A DNA stretch of 64,000 nucleotides, taken from NCBI GenBank assembly GCA_902614125.1, contig CACMJW010000004.1, positions 39,180-103,179 on the forward strand. The letters run 5' to 3'. Origin of the DNA: an uncultured Pelagibacteraceae bacterium (GTDB lineage Bacteria > Pseudomonadota > Alphaproteobacteria > Pelagibacterales > Pelagibacteraceae). Positions 43,879-53,307 of this stretch are shown here, one piece after another. Position 1 is the stretch's first letter. Every line of letters begins with the position of its first letter. A model generated the notes under the pieces. It ran no database searches. It had not been told where the DNA came from and worked only from the letters and a program-made list of their open reading frames with translations. Made by a program: the position numbers and the translations under genes.

Positions 43879-44133
43879 TTAATCGTGAATTGTAAATATT
43901 TTTGATTTTAAATAATCTTCAAATTCGTCTTTAGTCATTTCATCTGATCCAATTCCAAAAACTCCAGTATCATCAAACTTTTTTGCTTTTTTAAAAACTT
44001 GATCTTTTGAGATCATTCCCTCTTTTATTAAAAAAATTTGATTATCAATTATTGTTCTTTGTTTATCGCTTACTCCAGCTATAGAAAATAGTATTAAAAG
44101 TAAAAGAAAGATTATTTCAGTTAATCGTTTCAC
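43879..44133 (-). CDS. Small exported protein of unknown function
   Basis: An 84-residue protein with a hydrophobic N terminus (MKRLTEIIFLLLLILFSIAGV) that could be a signal peptide or membrane anchor. The rest is charged: IKEGMISKDQVFKKAKKFDD and DEMTKDEFEDYLKSKIF. No family is recognised. It starts 2 nt after the dihydroorotase stop on the same strand, so it is probably made from the same message. The close spacing and clean signal-like N terminus support a real gene. Confidence 0.62.
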   Translation of the reverse strand: MKRLTEIIFLLLLILFSIAGVSDKQRTIIDNQIFLIKEGMISKDQVFKKAKKFDDTGVFGIGSDEMTKDEFEDYLKSKIFTIHD

Positions 44134-44135
44134 TT

Positions 44136-45446
44136 TTATTCAAATTTTAAAGGAACTCCCTCAGGATCACCAATTATATTGCCATCTTTCATTTTAATTT
44201 TCCCGTTTATAATTGTTGCAACAGGTGTACCTTTAAATTTGTATCCATTAAATGGTGACCAACCACATTTACTCTCAACCTTTTCATTTTGTATTTCAAT
44301 TATTTTGTTCATATCAACAATTGTAAAATCGGCGTCATAATCTTTTTTAATAAAACCTTTATTTTGAATTCCAAAAATTTTGACTGGATTTTCGCACAAA
44401 AGATTCATGAGTTGATTTAAGGATAATTTTCCATCATTCACATGATTTAACATTACAGGTAACAAAGTTTGTACACCTGGCATTCCTGATGGTGAATTTG
44501 GATATTCTTTATCTTTGTTTGTTTTTAGATGTGGCGCATGGTCGGATCCAATCGTATCATTAAAATTATTTCTAACGCCATACCATAATCTGTCGTAATG
44601 TGGTTTATCTCTTAAAGGGGGATTCATTTGAGCATAGGTTCCAAGTTTTTCATAACAGTCCGGAGCATAAAGTGTTAAATGTTGGGGGGTAATTTCAAAT
44701 GTAATATTTCCTTTGTGTTGAGATAAAAAATCCACTTCTTCCTTAGTTGTTATATGAAGAATGTGTGCTTTTTTATTATATCTTTCAGCGATTCTTACAA
44801 TTCTTCTTGTTGATGATAATGCACATTCCACACTTCTCCAAACTGGATGTGTGTGAACATCTCCATTTTTAATAAGTTTTTTATTTGTATTTAAAATTGC
44901 TTCATCTTCAGAATGGACTGCAACAACTTTAGAACTATTTTGAAAAACTTTATCAATATCCTCTTCCTCAGCGACTAATAAATTTCCAGTTGAAGATCCT
45001 GCAAATAATTTTATCCCACAACATCCTTCTAATGTTTTTAAACTTGCTAAATCATTTGCATTATCAGCTGTTGCGCCAAAATAAAAAGCATAGTTGCAGT
45101 ACATTCTATTTTTTGCAAGATCTAGCTTTCTTTGAAATTCTTTTTTATTTGAGGTTGGCGGGTTTGTATTTGGCATTTCAAATACACCAGTAATACCTCC
45201 TACAATTGCTGCTCTACTACCTGAATGAAGATCCTCCGTATCTGTAGATCCTGGCTCTCTAAAATGCACTTGGGTATCTAAACAACCAGGTAAAACAATT
45301 AAATTGTTTGCATCATAAATGTTCTTGCTTTTCTTATTTTCAAGATTTCCAATATGAGAGATTTTGCTATTTGATATACCAATATCTGTTTTAGTTAGAT
45401 TTCCATCAATATAGCAGGACCCATTTTTTATTATTAAATCTAACAT
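44136..45446 (-). CDS. pyrC: Dihydroorotase (class I, PyrC/AllB-like amidohydrolase)
   Basis: A 436-residue amidohydrolase. Metal ligands are visible in DTQVHFREPGSTDTEDL, the lysine region GIKLFAGSS, VVAVHSEDE, AHILHITTKEEVDF and IGSDHAPHLKTNK. This layout is that of class I dihydroorotases, which close carbamoyl-aspartate to dihydroorotate in pyrimidine synthesis. Allantoinase is a possible alternative in the same family, but no purine-degradation genes are near. It is divergent from ygfZ (43 nt gap). Confidence 0.88.
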   Translation of the reverse strand: MLDLIIKNGSCYIDGNLTKTDIGISNSKISHIGNLENKKSKNIYDANNLIVLPGCLDTQVHFREPGSTDTEDLHSGSRAAIVGGITGVFEMPNTNPPTSNKKEFQRKLDLAKNRMYCNYAFYFGATADNANDLASLKTLEGCCGIKLFAGSSTGNLLVAEEEDIDKVFQNSSKVVAVHSEDEAILNTNKKLIKNGDVHTHPVWRSVECALSSTRRIVRIAERYNKKAHILHITTKEEVDFLSQHKGNITFEITPQHLTLYAPDCYEKLGTYAQMNPPLRDKPHYDRLWYGVRNNFNDTIGSDHAPHLKTNKDKEYPNSPSGMPGVQTLLPVMLNHVNDGKLSLNQLMNLLCENPVKIFGIQNKGFIKKDYDADFTIVDMNKIIEIQNEKVESKCGWSPFNGYKFKGTPVATIINGKIKMKDGNIIGDPEGVPLKFE

Positions 45447-45489
45447 TTTTCAGAAAAGTTATTATATTAATATATTAGATCTATCAATT

Positions 45490-46380
45490 ATGAATAAAAA
45501 TAATGTGTATATTTTAGAAGACAGGGGTTTACTATACGTAAGCGGTGATGATGTAAAAGAATTTCTTCAAAATATTATTACGAATAATATTAATGCAGTA
45601 TCAGAGAAAAATTCATGCTTTGCTGGTTTACTAAGTCCTCAAGGAAAATACTTATATGACTTTATAGTTATAAAGCATAAGTCAGGTTATTTTTTAGATT
45701 GCGAAAAAAAAATTATAGATGAATTGTATAAGCAATTAACATTATATAAACTAAGATCTAAAGTCGAAATTTTAAATCTCAGCAATGAGTTTGTTATAGC
45801 AGCGCTTCATAAAGATAAATTTCTTGAGTTAGAAAATACTAAAGATCTAAATGGATATACAACAAAATTTAGAGAGGACACTATATTTTTAGATCCAAGG
45901 CATACTGAATTGGGTGCTAGACTAATTATTAATCTTGAAAAATTATATCTTTCCTTAAAAAAATTAAATCTACAATCATCAAATGTTGATGAATATTACA
46001 ACTTAAGTCATTCTCTAGGAGTTCCTCAAATAGACACAAAAGAACTACAAAATAAATTATTTGGTATTGAATGTAATTTTGAGGAATTAAAAGGAATAGA
46101 TTTTAAGAAAGGTTGTTATGTTGGACAGGAAAATACAGCTAGAATTAAACATAAAAACAAATTGAGTAAGAGAATACTTCCGTTTACACTTTTAGAAGGA
46201 CATATAGATGATGGAGTCCTTAAAGTAAATAATACTGAAATTGGAAAAATTTTAATCAAAAATAGCATGCCTTTTGCACTAATTAAAATAAAAGAAAAAG
46301 AATTTGAATTTGATAAAGAGCTTAGTTGTGAAAACGCAACGGTGCTATTTAAAAAACCCCAATGGTTAAGTATTATTTAA
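45490..46380 (+). CDS. ygfZ: YgfZ/IbaG-like folate-binding Fe-S cluster assembly protein
   Basis: A 296-residue protein of the YgfZ/GcvT-like family. The diagnostic motif K-G-C-Y-x-G-Q-E is present as DFKKGCYVGQENTARI near residue 210. The N-terminal half has the folate-fold pattern of GcvT-related proteins (FLQNIITNNINAV, CFAGLLSPQGKYLYDFIV). YgfZ uses tetrahydrofolate to help maturation or repair of certain Fe-S enzymes. It is convergent with the MazG-like gene and overlaps its 3' end by 8 nt. Confidence 0.9.
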   Translation: MNKNNVYILEDRGLLYVSGDDVKEFLQNIITNNINAVSEKNSCFAGLLSPQGKYLYDFIVIKHKSGYFLDCEKKIIDELYKQLTLYKLRSKVEILNLSNEFVIAALHKDKFLELENTKDLNGYTTKFREDTIFLDPRHTELGARLIINLEKLYLSLKKLNLQSSNVDEYYNLSHSLGVPQIDTKELQNKLFGIECNFEELKGIDFKKGCYVGQENTARIKHKNKLSKRILPFTLLEGHIDDGVLKVNNTEIGKILIKNSMPFALIKIKEKEFEFDKELSCENATVLFKKPQWLSII

Positions 46381-46744
46381 CAAATTTTGATAAATCTGGC
46401 TTAAAATAATTAGGTCCTTTCATTACTTTTCCAGCTTCATTATAAATCGGTTTTCCGTCCTCTCCTAATTTACTCATATTAGAATTTTGAACTTCCTCAA
46501 AACATTTGTCTAAATCAATACCAAAAGCTATTCCTGCCCCATAAGTAACATAAAGTATATCTGTAAGAGCATCAGCAACTTCTAATAGGTCCTTATTATC
46601 CATTGCTTGCTTTAATTCATCTAGTTCCTCTTTAATTAAATTATATCTTAAATCATTTATTTTTTCAGTGCTAAAAGAAGGTTTTGATTTTATTTCCTGG
46701 CCAAATGTTTGCATAAATGTTTTTACTTTTTGAAAGTTTGTCAT
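46373..46744 (-). CDS. MazG-like nucleoside triphosphate pyrophosphohydrolase
   Basis: A protein of about 123 residues from the ATG at 46744 (MTNFQKVKTFMQTFGQ). The start is chosen because AGGAG lies 4 nt before it on the minus strand; an upstream ATG at 46801 would collide with the divergent fumC start. The all-alpha NTP pyrophosphohydrolase metal motif appears as EELDELKQAM and LLEVADALTDILYVTYGAG (E-x-x-E...E-x-x-D). Such enzymes remove aberrant or excess nucleotides, or act on nucleotide intermediates. Substrate unknown. Confidence 0.83.
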   Translation of the reverse strand: MTNFQKVKTFMQTFGQEIKSKPSFSTEKINDLRYNLIKEELDELKQAMDNKDLLEVADALTDILYVTYGAGIAFGIDLDKCFEEVQNSNMSKLGEDGKPIYNEAGKVMKGPNYFKPDLSKFVK

Positions 46745-46805
46745 TTTACTCCTGTAAGATTGTTCAATTCTAGTATATAAATTATCTTTAACTTTATTCA
46801 ATTAA

Positions 46806-48194
46806 ATGAAAACAAGAAAAGAATACGATAGCATTGGATCCATAAATGTGCCTGATAATAAGTATTGGGGGGCATCTACCCAAAGATCAAATAAGTTTTT
46901 TAATATTGGAAAAATACTAGTTGATTTATCAATAATTAAATCAATAGCAATAATTAAAAGATCTGCTGCAATAGTTCATAAAAGAGATAAATTTATCTCA
47001 AACAAAATAGCTAATGCAATAATTAAAGCCTCAAATGAGGTTATTGCTGGAAAGTTAGATGAAAATTTTCCTTTAAAAGTCTGGCAAACAGGATCAGGAA
47101 CTCAAACAAATATGAATGTAAATGAAGTTATTGCTAATAGAGCAATCCAAATTCTTAATGGTAAAAAAGGATCAAAAAAACCTGTTCACCCAAATGATCA
47201 TGTAAATAAATCACAATCTACAAACGATGTTTTTCCTTCTGCTATGCATATTTCAATAGCAAAAGAAACAATTGGAAAGTTAATTCCGAATTTAAAAATT
47301 TTAGAAAATTCTTTAAGGAAAAAATCCGTTGAATTTAAGAAAATTGTTAAAATCGGAAGAACTCATCTACAGGATGCAACACCACTTACTTTAGGGCAAG
47401 AATTTTCTGGGTACCATGAACAAATAAAAAAATGTTTGGATAGAATAAAATATTGTCTCAATGACATTCTTTTTTTAGCGCAAGGTGGCACCGCGGTAGG
47501 AACAGGAATAAATACAAAAAAAAACTTTGATAAAAAAATTGTTAAAGAAATAGGAAAATTTTGTAAAATCAAATTTAAACCTGCGCCAAATAAATTCTCT
47601 GAACTCGCTGCACATGATGCAATTGTTAATTTTTCTGGGGCACTAAATACTTGTGCCGTTGCATTAATGAAAATTTCAAACGATATAAGATTTTTGGCGT
47701 CTGGGCCCAGAGCAGGTTATGGTGAATTAATTTTACCGGAAAACGAACCTGGCTCTTCTATTATGCCTGGCAAAGTAAATCCTACTCAATGCGAGGCTGT
47801 AACAATGGTTTGTGCAAAAGTAATAGGCAATCACACAGGTATTACTGTAGCAGGATCACATGGACATTTTGAATTAAACGTCTTTAAACCATTAATTGCT
47901 CATAATATACTTCAGTCAATTGACATAATCGCTGATAGTATAAAAAACTTTAGCTTATATTGTGTTAACGGAATTAAAGCAGATAAATCAAAAATAAAAG
48001 AGCATTTAGAAAACTCATTAATGCTCGTCACAGCTCTTGCACCAAAAATTGGTTACGATAATGCTGCTAAAATTGCCAAGATGGCCTTAAAGAACAGGAC
48101 CAAACTAAAATATGAAACTTTAAAGACAGGCTTAATCAATGAAAAGGAGTATGATAAAATTGTAAATCCTCTTCAAATGACAAAACCTGATTAA
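46806..48194 (+). CDS. fumC: FumC, class II fumarate hydratase
   Basis: A 462-residue class II fumarase. It has KVWQTGSGTQTNMNVNEVIA, PNDHVNKSQSTNDVFPSAMH, KIGRTHLQDATPLTLGQEF and the signature GSSIMPGKVNPTQCE (about residue 317). It interconverts fumarate and malate in the TCA cycle and is independent of iron, which suits iron-poor sea water. It is divergent from the MazG-like gene and its 3' end overlaps the AsmA-like gene by 4 nt. Confidence 0.96.
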   Translation: MKTRKEYDSIGSINVPDNKYWGASTQRSNKFFNIGKILVDLSIIKSIAIIKRSAAIVHKRDKFISNKIANAIIKASNEVIAGKLDENFPLKVWQTGSGTQTNMNVNEVIANRAIQILNGKKGSKKPVHPNDHVNKSQSTNDVFPSAMHISIAKETIGKLIPNLKILENSLRKKSVEFKKIVKIGRTHLQDATPLTLGQEFSGYHEQIKKCLDRIKYCLNDILFLAQGGTAVGTGINTKKNFDKKIVKEIGKFCKIKFKPAPNKFSELAAHDAIVNFSGALNTCAVALMKISNDIRFLASGPRAGYGELILPENEPGSSIMPGKVNPTQCEAVTMVCAKVIGNHTGITVAGSHGHFELNVFKPLIAHNILQSIDIIADSIKNFSLYCVNGIKADKSKIKEHLENSLMLVTALAPKIGYDNAAKIAKMALKNRTKLKYETLKTGLINEKEYDKIVNPLQMTKPD

Positions 48195-49558
48195 GGCAGA
48201 ATATCTCTTAAAGTAGATTTAAGAACTATCATATTATTTATTTTTACAATTTCCTCTAATAGATTTTGAGAATCCTTTTCATTAATATGTATGTTCGATA
48301 AATAAACATCTCCTGTATCTATATTTCTATCTAAATCAAAAAAGACTTTTTTAATATTTTCTATTTTTTTTATATTAAGTTGAAATTTCTGTGCTAATTT
48401 TTTTTGATTTGTAACATTTAACACATTTTTAGTCTTAAAAATAAGTTCACCTTCTTTGATAGTATAAATATAATTTGTTTTTACGACACCTATTTCATCC
48501 ATTTCCAAATATGAATTTAAATTTTTTATTTTTCCTTGATTTATAGAAAGTGAAATTTTTCCATTTTTTAATAATTTATCCTCTAAGTTAGATAAAGTTA
48601 ATATTAAGTCTCCATCCAGATTTTCGAGAAATTCTCTTTCGGCATTAGTAATGAAATTTAAAATATAATCAGATATAAAACTAATATTTTTTTTCTCAAA
48701 AGTTATTTCACCATTAAAGTAGAATGGATTGAGCTCAATCGATGAATTCAATTTAATACTCTGATTATTTTTTTGATCAGGTGAAGATACTTTAATTTTT
48801 GAATTTTTAAAAAAATAATCAAATAAAATACTTTCATTTAAAAACTTGATCGAGCTACTACCTCTGAATTCATTTTGATTTTCATATATAAATAAATTTT
48901 TAATAAAAACATTTGGATTTTTTAATTTTATTTCATTCAAAGTTGATTTTGGCTCATTGTAATTTCTTTTCCAATAAGATGTAAAATCAATATCAAATAT
49001 AGATCCTTTTAATTTAAGTTCTTTAGCTGTAAAATTTTCATTTATCTGATAATTAATTTTTTTAATAGGAGAAATTAAAATTACATTATTTTCACTGTCA
49101 CTAAGAAATACTTTTATATTCGTGGCTGTAATCGGCTTATTAATTTTGAAATAAAGATGATCCCTGAAATCTTTTAAATCGTTAATTTTAATATTTAAGT
49201 TCGCATTTTCAAACTTCATATCAGTAATAACTATATTTTTTTTGGAATAGATTTTATTACTTGGAATAAAAAGTTTTAAGTTTCTTACTTCAGCAATTGC
49301 TGATTTTTCATTTTCAATATTAAAATCAAGATTCGCTTTTTTGATCAACAAATGAGGTCTTGGAAGAACTCTAAACGAAATATTATCTAAAATTTTTAGA
49401 TTAATCTTAAAATCTGAAAAAAATTTATTCTCTATCTCATTTTGTATACTTTTATAATTAAATAAAACTGGTAAGGATAAAAATATAATTATAGTGAAAA
49501 TAACTATAATTGATGACAAAACAATTGTGGAAGAGTCTATTTTTTTTCTTTTCCTCAT
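48191..49558 (-). CDS. AsmA-like envelope protein
   Basis: A 455-residue protein with a single N-terminal membrane anchor (IVLSSIIVIFTIIIFLSLPVLFNY) and a long beta-rich periplasmic part with many short hydrophobic/charged repeats. LPRPHLLIKKANLDFN near residue 63 resembles the beginning of AsmA-family proteins, which are now thought to bridge membranes for lipid transport. Similarity is weak, so this is a fold-level guess. It is convergent with fumC (4 nt overlap) and divergent from the UvrD-type helicase gene. Confidence 0.6.
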   Translation of the reverse strand: MRKRKKIDSSTIVLSSIIVIFTIIIFLSLPVLFNYKSIQNEIENKFFSDFKINLKILDNISFRVLPRPHLLIKKANLDFNIENEKSAIAEVRNLKLFIPSNKIYSKKNIVITDMKFENANLNIKINDLKDFRDHLYFKINKPITATNIKVFLSDSENNVILISPIKKINYQINENFTAKELKLKGSIFDIDFTSYWKRNYNEPKSTLNEIKLKNPNVFIKNLFIYENQNEFRGSSSIKFLNESILFDYFFKNSKIKVSSPDQKNNQSIKLNSSIELNPFYFNGEITFEKKNISFISDYILNFITNAEREFLENLDGDLILTLSNLEDKLLKNGKISLSINQGKIKNLNSYLEMDEIGVVKTNYIYTIKEGELIFKTKNVLNVTNQKKLAQKFQLNIKKIENIKKVFFDLDRNIDTGDVYLSNIHINEKDSQNLLEEIVKINNMIVLKSTLRDILP

Positions 49559-49592
49559 ATTAATTAGAATGGCTTATACTACAAATAATTAA

Positions 49593-51623
49593 ATGTTAAA
49601 TTCAGAATATTTAAATAATTTAAATGATAATCAGCGACAAGCGGTCGAATATTTAGATGGTCCTCTTTTGATCGTAGCCGGTGCTGGATCAGGCAAAACT
49701 AAAGTTCTCACTTCTAGGATTGCACATATAATTTGTAAACATAAAGCTTTTCCTAATCAAATTTTAGCTGTCACTTTTACAAATAAAGCAGCAAAGGAGA
49801 TGCAGTTGCGTGTTTCAAAACTATTGAAAAAAGATGCTACAGGATTACCCTGGCTTGGGACATTTCATTCAATTAGTGCAAAATTGCTTAGAAAACACGC
49901 TGATGCAGCTGGACTAAAAAATAATTTTTCAATTATAGATCAAGATGACCAGGTAAGACTTATCAAAAATATATGTAAAGGTGAAAATATAGATATTAAA
50001 AAAATATCTCCAAAATATATTTTGGCAATTATTGACAAATGGAAGAATAAGGGTTTTTACCCTCAAGATGTAATTTTAAAAAGAAAAGATCCATTAGAGA
50101 AAAATTTTTTAAATATTTATAAGATTTACCAGCAAAAATTAATAGATTTGAATTCAGCAGATTTTAGCGATTTGATATTACACATTGTTAAAATATTTGA
50201 AAAATATCATGATATAGCTGAATTATATTCAAAGAAATTTAAATATATTTTAGTTGATGAATATCAAGACACTAATTTTATTCAAAGTGAGTGGTTAAAA
50301 CATTTATCAGGTTATAACAAAAATATTTGTTGTGTTGGAGATGATGATCAATCAATTTACAGTTGGAGAGGTGCAGAAATAAAAAACTTTCTAGAATTTG
50401 ATAAAGTTTATGAAAATACAAAAGTTATCCGATTAGAAAAAAATTATAGATCAACACAAAATATTTTGAGCGTGGCATCTAAATTGATTGAGAATAACCA
50501 AAATCGAGTAGGGAAAACTTTGTTCACCAACCATGATGATGGAGAGCTAGTAAGTTTAAGTTGTTTTAGAAATGTTAAAGACGAGGCAACTGAAGTTGGT
50601 TCAGAAATTGAGAGACTTAAAAAAAATTTCTCCCTTAATGAAGTAGCAATTTTAGTTAGAGCCATATTTCAAACTAGAGAGTTTGAAGAAAGATTTTTAA
50701 AAATAGGACTGCCATACAGAATTGTCGGGGGAATTAAATTTTATGAAAGGGCTGAAATTAAAGATTGTGTTGCGTATTTAAAGGTTATTCATCAACCTTC
50801 TGATGATTTATCTTTTGAAAGAATAATTAACGTTCCTAAGAGGTCTATTGGAGATACAACAATTAAAATTATAAATGATTACGCAAAAATAAATAACACT
50901 TCTTTAGAAAATGCAGCAAGAAAGCTTATTGAAGATAACAAAATTAAACCAAAAACTAAATTAGGATTAAATTCATTGCTAAATCTTTTACAAAAATGGA
51001 GAGAAGACTTAAAAAAAAAAATAAATCATAATAAACTTTTACAACTTGTTTTAGATGAATCTGGATACAGTGAAATGCTAAAGAATAAGAAAGATTTAGA
51101 AAATGAAAATAGATTAGAAAATATTAAAGAATTATTAAATGCAATGAAAGAATTTGATAATCTTGAAAGTTTCTTAGATCATGTAGCACTTGCTACATCG
51201 TTAGATCAAGATTGGGAGAGTGAAAAAGTAAACTTAATGACCATGCACGCATCAAAAGGTTTAGAGTTTGACGTTGTATTTTTACCGGGATGGGAAGAAG
51301 GTTTATTTCCTCATCAAAAAAGCATTGAAGAAAAAGGTGAAAATGGTTTAGAGGAAGAGAGAAGACTTGCATATGTAGGTATCACAAGAGCAAAAAAAAT
51401 AGCAAAAATATCTTTTTCTATGAACAGATTTTATCAAGGTGATTGGATTGATAGCATGTCATCTAGGTTTATTGATGAATTGCCAGATGAAAATTTAAAA
51501 AAAAATAACAATTTTATTGATGAAAACGAGGATGATTTTGAATTTAACCAAGATATTGAATTTGATGAACCAATAAGAAGTCCTGGTTGGTTGAGATATC
51601 AAAAAAAATTAAATGATAAATAA
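49593..51623 (+). CDS. uvrD: UvrD/PcrA-type superfamily I DNA helicase
   Basis: A 676-residue SF1A helicase. Motifs seen: Q-motif LNDNQRQAVEYLDGPLLIV, Walker A GAGSGKTKVLTSRIA, AVTFTNKAAKEMQLRV, Walker B LVDEYQDTN, GDDDQSIYSWRGAEI, LEKNYRSTQNIL, LMTMHASKGLEFDVVFLPG and YVGITRAKK. These define UvrD/PcrA/Rep proteins, which unwind DNA in excision and mismatch repair and strip RecA. The C terminus is acidic (ENEDDFEFNQDIEFDE). It overlaps the aminopeptidase gene by 11 nt. Confidence 0.94.
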   Translation: MLNSEYLNNLNDNQRQAVEYLDGPLLIVAGAGSGKTKVLTSRIAHIICKHKAFPNQILAVTFTNKAAKEMQLRVSKLLKKDATGLPWLGTFHSISAKLLRKHADAAGLKNNFSIIDQDDQVRLIKNICKGENIDIKKISPKYILAIIDKWKNKGFYPQDVILKRKDPLEKNFLNIYKIYQQKLIDLNSADFSDLILHIVKIFEKYHDIAELYSKKFKYILVDEYQDTNFIQSEWLKHLSGYNKNICCVGDDDQSIYSWRGAEIKNFLEFDKVYENTKVIRLEKNYRSTQNILSVASKLIENNQNRVGKTLFTNHDDGELVSLSCFRNVKDEATEVGSEIERLKKNFSLNEVAILVRAIFQTREFEERFLKIGLPYRIVGGIKFYERAEIKDCVAYLKVIHQPSDDLSFERIINVPKRSIGDTTIKIINDYAKINNTSLENAARKLIEDNKIKPKTKLGLNSLLNLLQKWREDLKKKINHNKLLQLVLDESGYSEMLKNKKDLENENRLENIKELLNAMKEFDNLESFLDHVALATSLDQDWESEKVNLMTMHASKGLEFDVVFLPGWEEGLFPHQKSIEEKGENGLEEERRLAYVGITRAKKIAKISFSMNRFYQGDWIDSMSSRFIDELPDENLKKNNNFIDENEDDFEFNQDIEFDEPIRSPGWLRYQKKLNDK

Positions 51624-53307
51624 AATTAAAAAACTAATTAATCTTAATAATCTAGATGGATACATAGTACCAAAAAATGACGAATTTTTCACAGAATATT
51701 CAAAAATAAATAAACTTGAAATTGTTGCAGGTTTTTCTGGATCTGCAGGTTTTATATTAATTTTAAAAAACTCAAATCATTTATTCGTTGATGGCAGATA
51801 CACAATTCAAGCTAAACAACAATCAGGAAAAAAATTTAAAATACATGAAATACCTTTCAGATGGCCTAAAGATATATTAAAAAAAAATGCCTCACTTAAA
51901 ATTGGTTTTGACCCTAAATTATTTACAACAGAGACACTGGAAAAATATTTCAATAATTCTTGCAATCTATTTCCTGTGAGTTCTAATTTATTTAAAATCA
52001 AAGTTGAGATAATTAATAAAGATAATTTAGTTTACCAAATAAATACTTCAATTACTGGGGAAAGCTCGAAAAATAAAATTAATAGATTGAGCAAAATTCT
52101 TGAAAGTAAAAAGTTAGATAATTTATTTATCAGTTCAGGGGAAAATGTTTGCTGGCTACTTAATATTAGAGGTAAAGATTTGCCAAATTCTCCGATAGCA
52201 AATTTTCAAGCTATTTTAACTAGTAATAAACAAATAATACTTTTTGGAAGTATAAAAAAATTAAAAAATATAAAAAAAGAATTATTAAAAAACAAAATTT
52301 CTTTTCATGAAAAAGATGATTTTTTTAAAATACTGAGCTCTTTAAAAGGAAAATCATTTTGCATAGATAGCAAAACCTGTTCAGTTTTTAATGAAAAATT
52401 AATTAACTCAAAATTTTTAATTAAAAAAAAAATAGATCCAATTAATGGTTTAAAATCTGTTAAAAATAATACTGAAATTAAAAATATGATTGAAGCACAT
52501 ATTAAAGATGGTGTTGCAGTTACAAAATTTTTATACTGGATAAAAAATTCAAATATCAGAAAATTAGATGAGATTAAAGTTGAAAAAAAATTGGAAAGTT
52601 TTAGAAAGCAAAGCAAGAATTATTTATTTCCAAGTTTTAATACAATTGCAGGGTCAGGACCAAACGGTGCAATAATTCACTATAGATCAAATAAAAAATC
52701 AAACCGTAAACTTAATAAAGATGATCTTTTGTTAGTAGATTCAGGTGGACAATACAAATGGGGTACAACTGATATTACAAGAACAATATCTTTTAGTGAT
52801 CCTAGTAAGAAAACTAAAGAGCTTTATACAAGGGTTTTGAAAGGTCACATAGCAGTTGCAATGTCAAAAATAGATAAATTAAAAAATGGAAATAATATTG
52901 ATAAACTTGCAAGAAAAAATCTTAAATCTGTAAATTTAGACTACAGACATGGAACCGGGCACGGAGTTGGTTTTTTTATGAATGTCCATGAAGGTCCACA
53001 AAGTATATCTAAAAATAACTTTATAAAACTCAAAAAAGGTATGATCGTTAGCAATGAGCCAGGTATTTATTTAGAAAACAAGCTTGGAATAAGAATTGAA
53101 AATTTAGTCTATATAGATGGAAATAATAAAAATCTTTTTTTTAAAAACTTAACTTTTGCTCCTCTTGAAAAAGATTTAATAAATGAAAATATGTTAACAA
53201 AAATTGAAAAAGATTATATTTTTTCTTACCACTTAGAAACTTACTCAAAAATATCAGCACATCTCAATAATAAAGAAAGAGTATGGCTTGCAAAACTAAT
53301 TCAATAA
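51613..53307 (+). CDS. pepP: Aminopeptidase P family protein (M24)
   Basis: A 564-residue Xaa-Pro aminopeptidase with two N-terminal creatinase-like domains and a C-terminal M24 pita-bread domain. Metal ligands appear in LLVDSGGQYKWGTTDITRT (two Asp), GTGHGVGFFMNVHEGP (His), NEPGIYLE (Glu) and GIRIENLVYI (Glu). It removes the first residue ahead of proline in peptides. Length is like the larger family members rather than the 440-residue E. coli PepP. It overlaps the helicase gene by 11 nt and converges on ligA with a 12-nt overlap. Confidence 0.92.
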   Translation: MINKIKKLINLNNLDGYIVPKNDEFFTEYSKINKLEIVAGFSGSAGFILILKNSNHLFVDGRYTIQAKQQSGKKFKIHEIPFRWPKDILKKNASLKIGFDPKLFTTETLEKYFNNSCNLFPVSSNLFKIKVEIINKDNLVYQINTSITGESSKNKINRLSKILESKKLDNLFISSGENVCWLLNIRGKDLPNSPIANFQAILTSNKQIILFGSIKKLKNIKKELLKNKISFHEKDDFFKILSSLKGKSFCIDSKTCSVFNEKLINSKFLIKKKIDPINGLKSVKNNTEIKNMIEAHIKDGVAVTKFLYWIKNSNIRKLDEIKVEKKLESFRKQSKNYLFPSFNTIAGSGPNGAIIHYRSNKKSNRKLNKDDLLLVDSGGQYKWGTTDITRTISFSDPSKKTKELYTRVLKGHIAVAMSKIDKLKNGNNIDKLARKNLKSVNLDYRHGTGHGVGFFMNVHEGPQSISKNNFIKLKKGMIVSNEPGIYLENKLGIRIENLVYIDGNNKNLFFKNLTFAPLEKDLINENMLTKIEKDYIFSYHLETYSKISAHLNNKERVWLAKLIQ

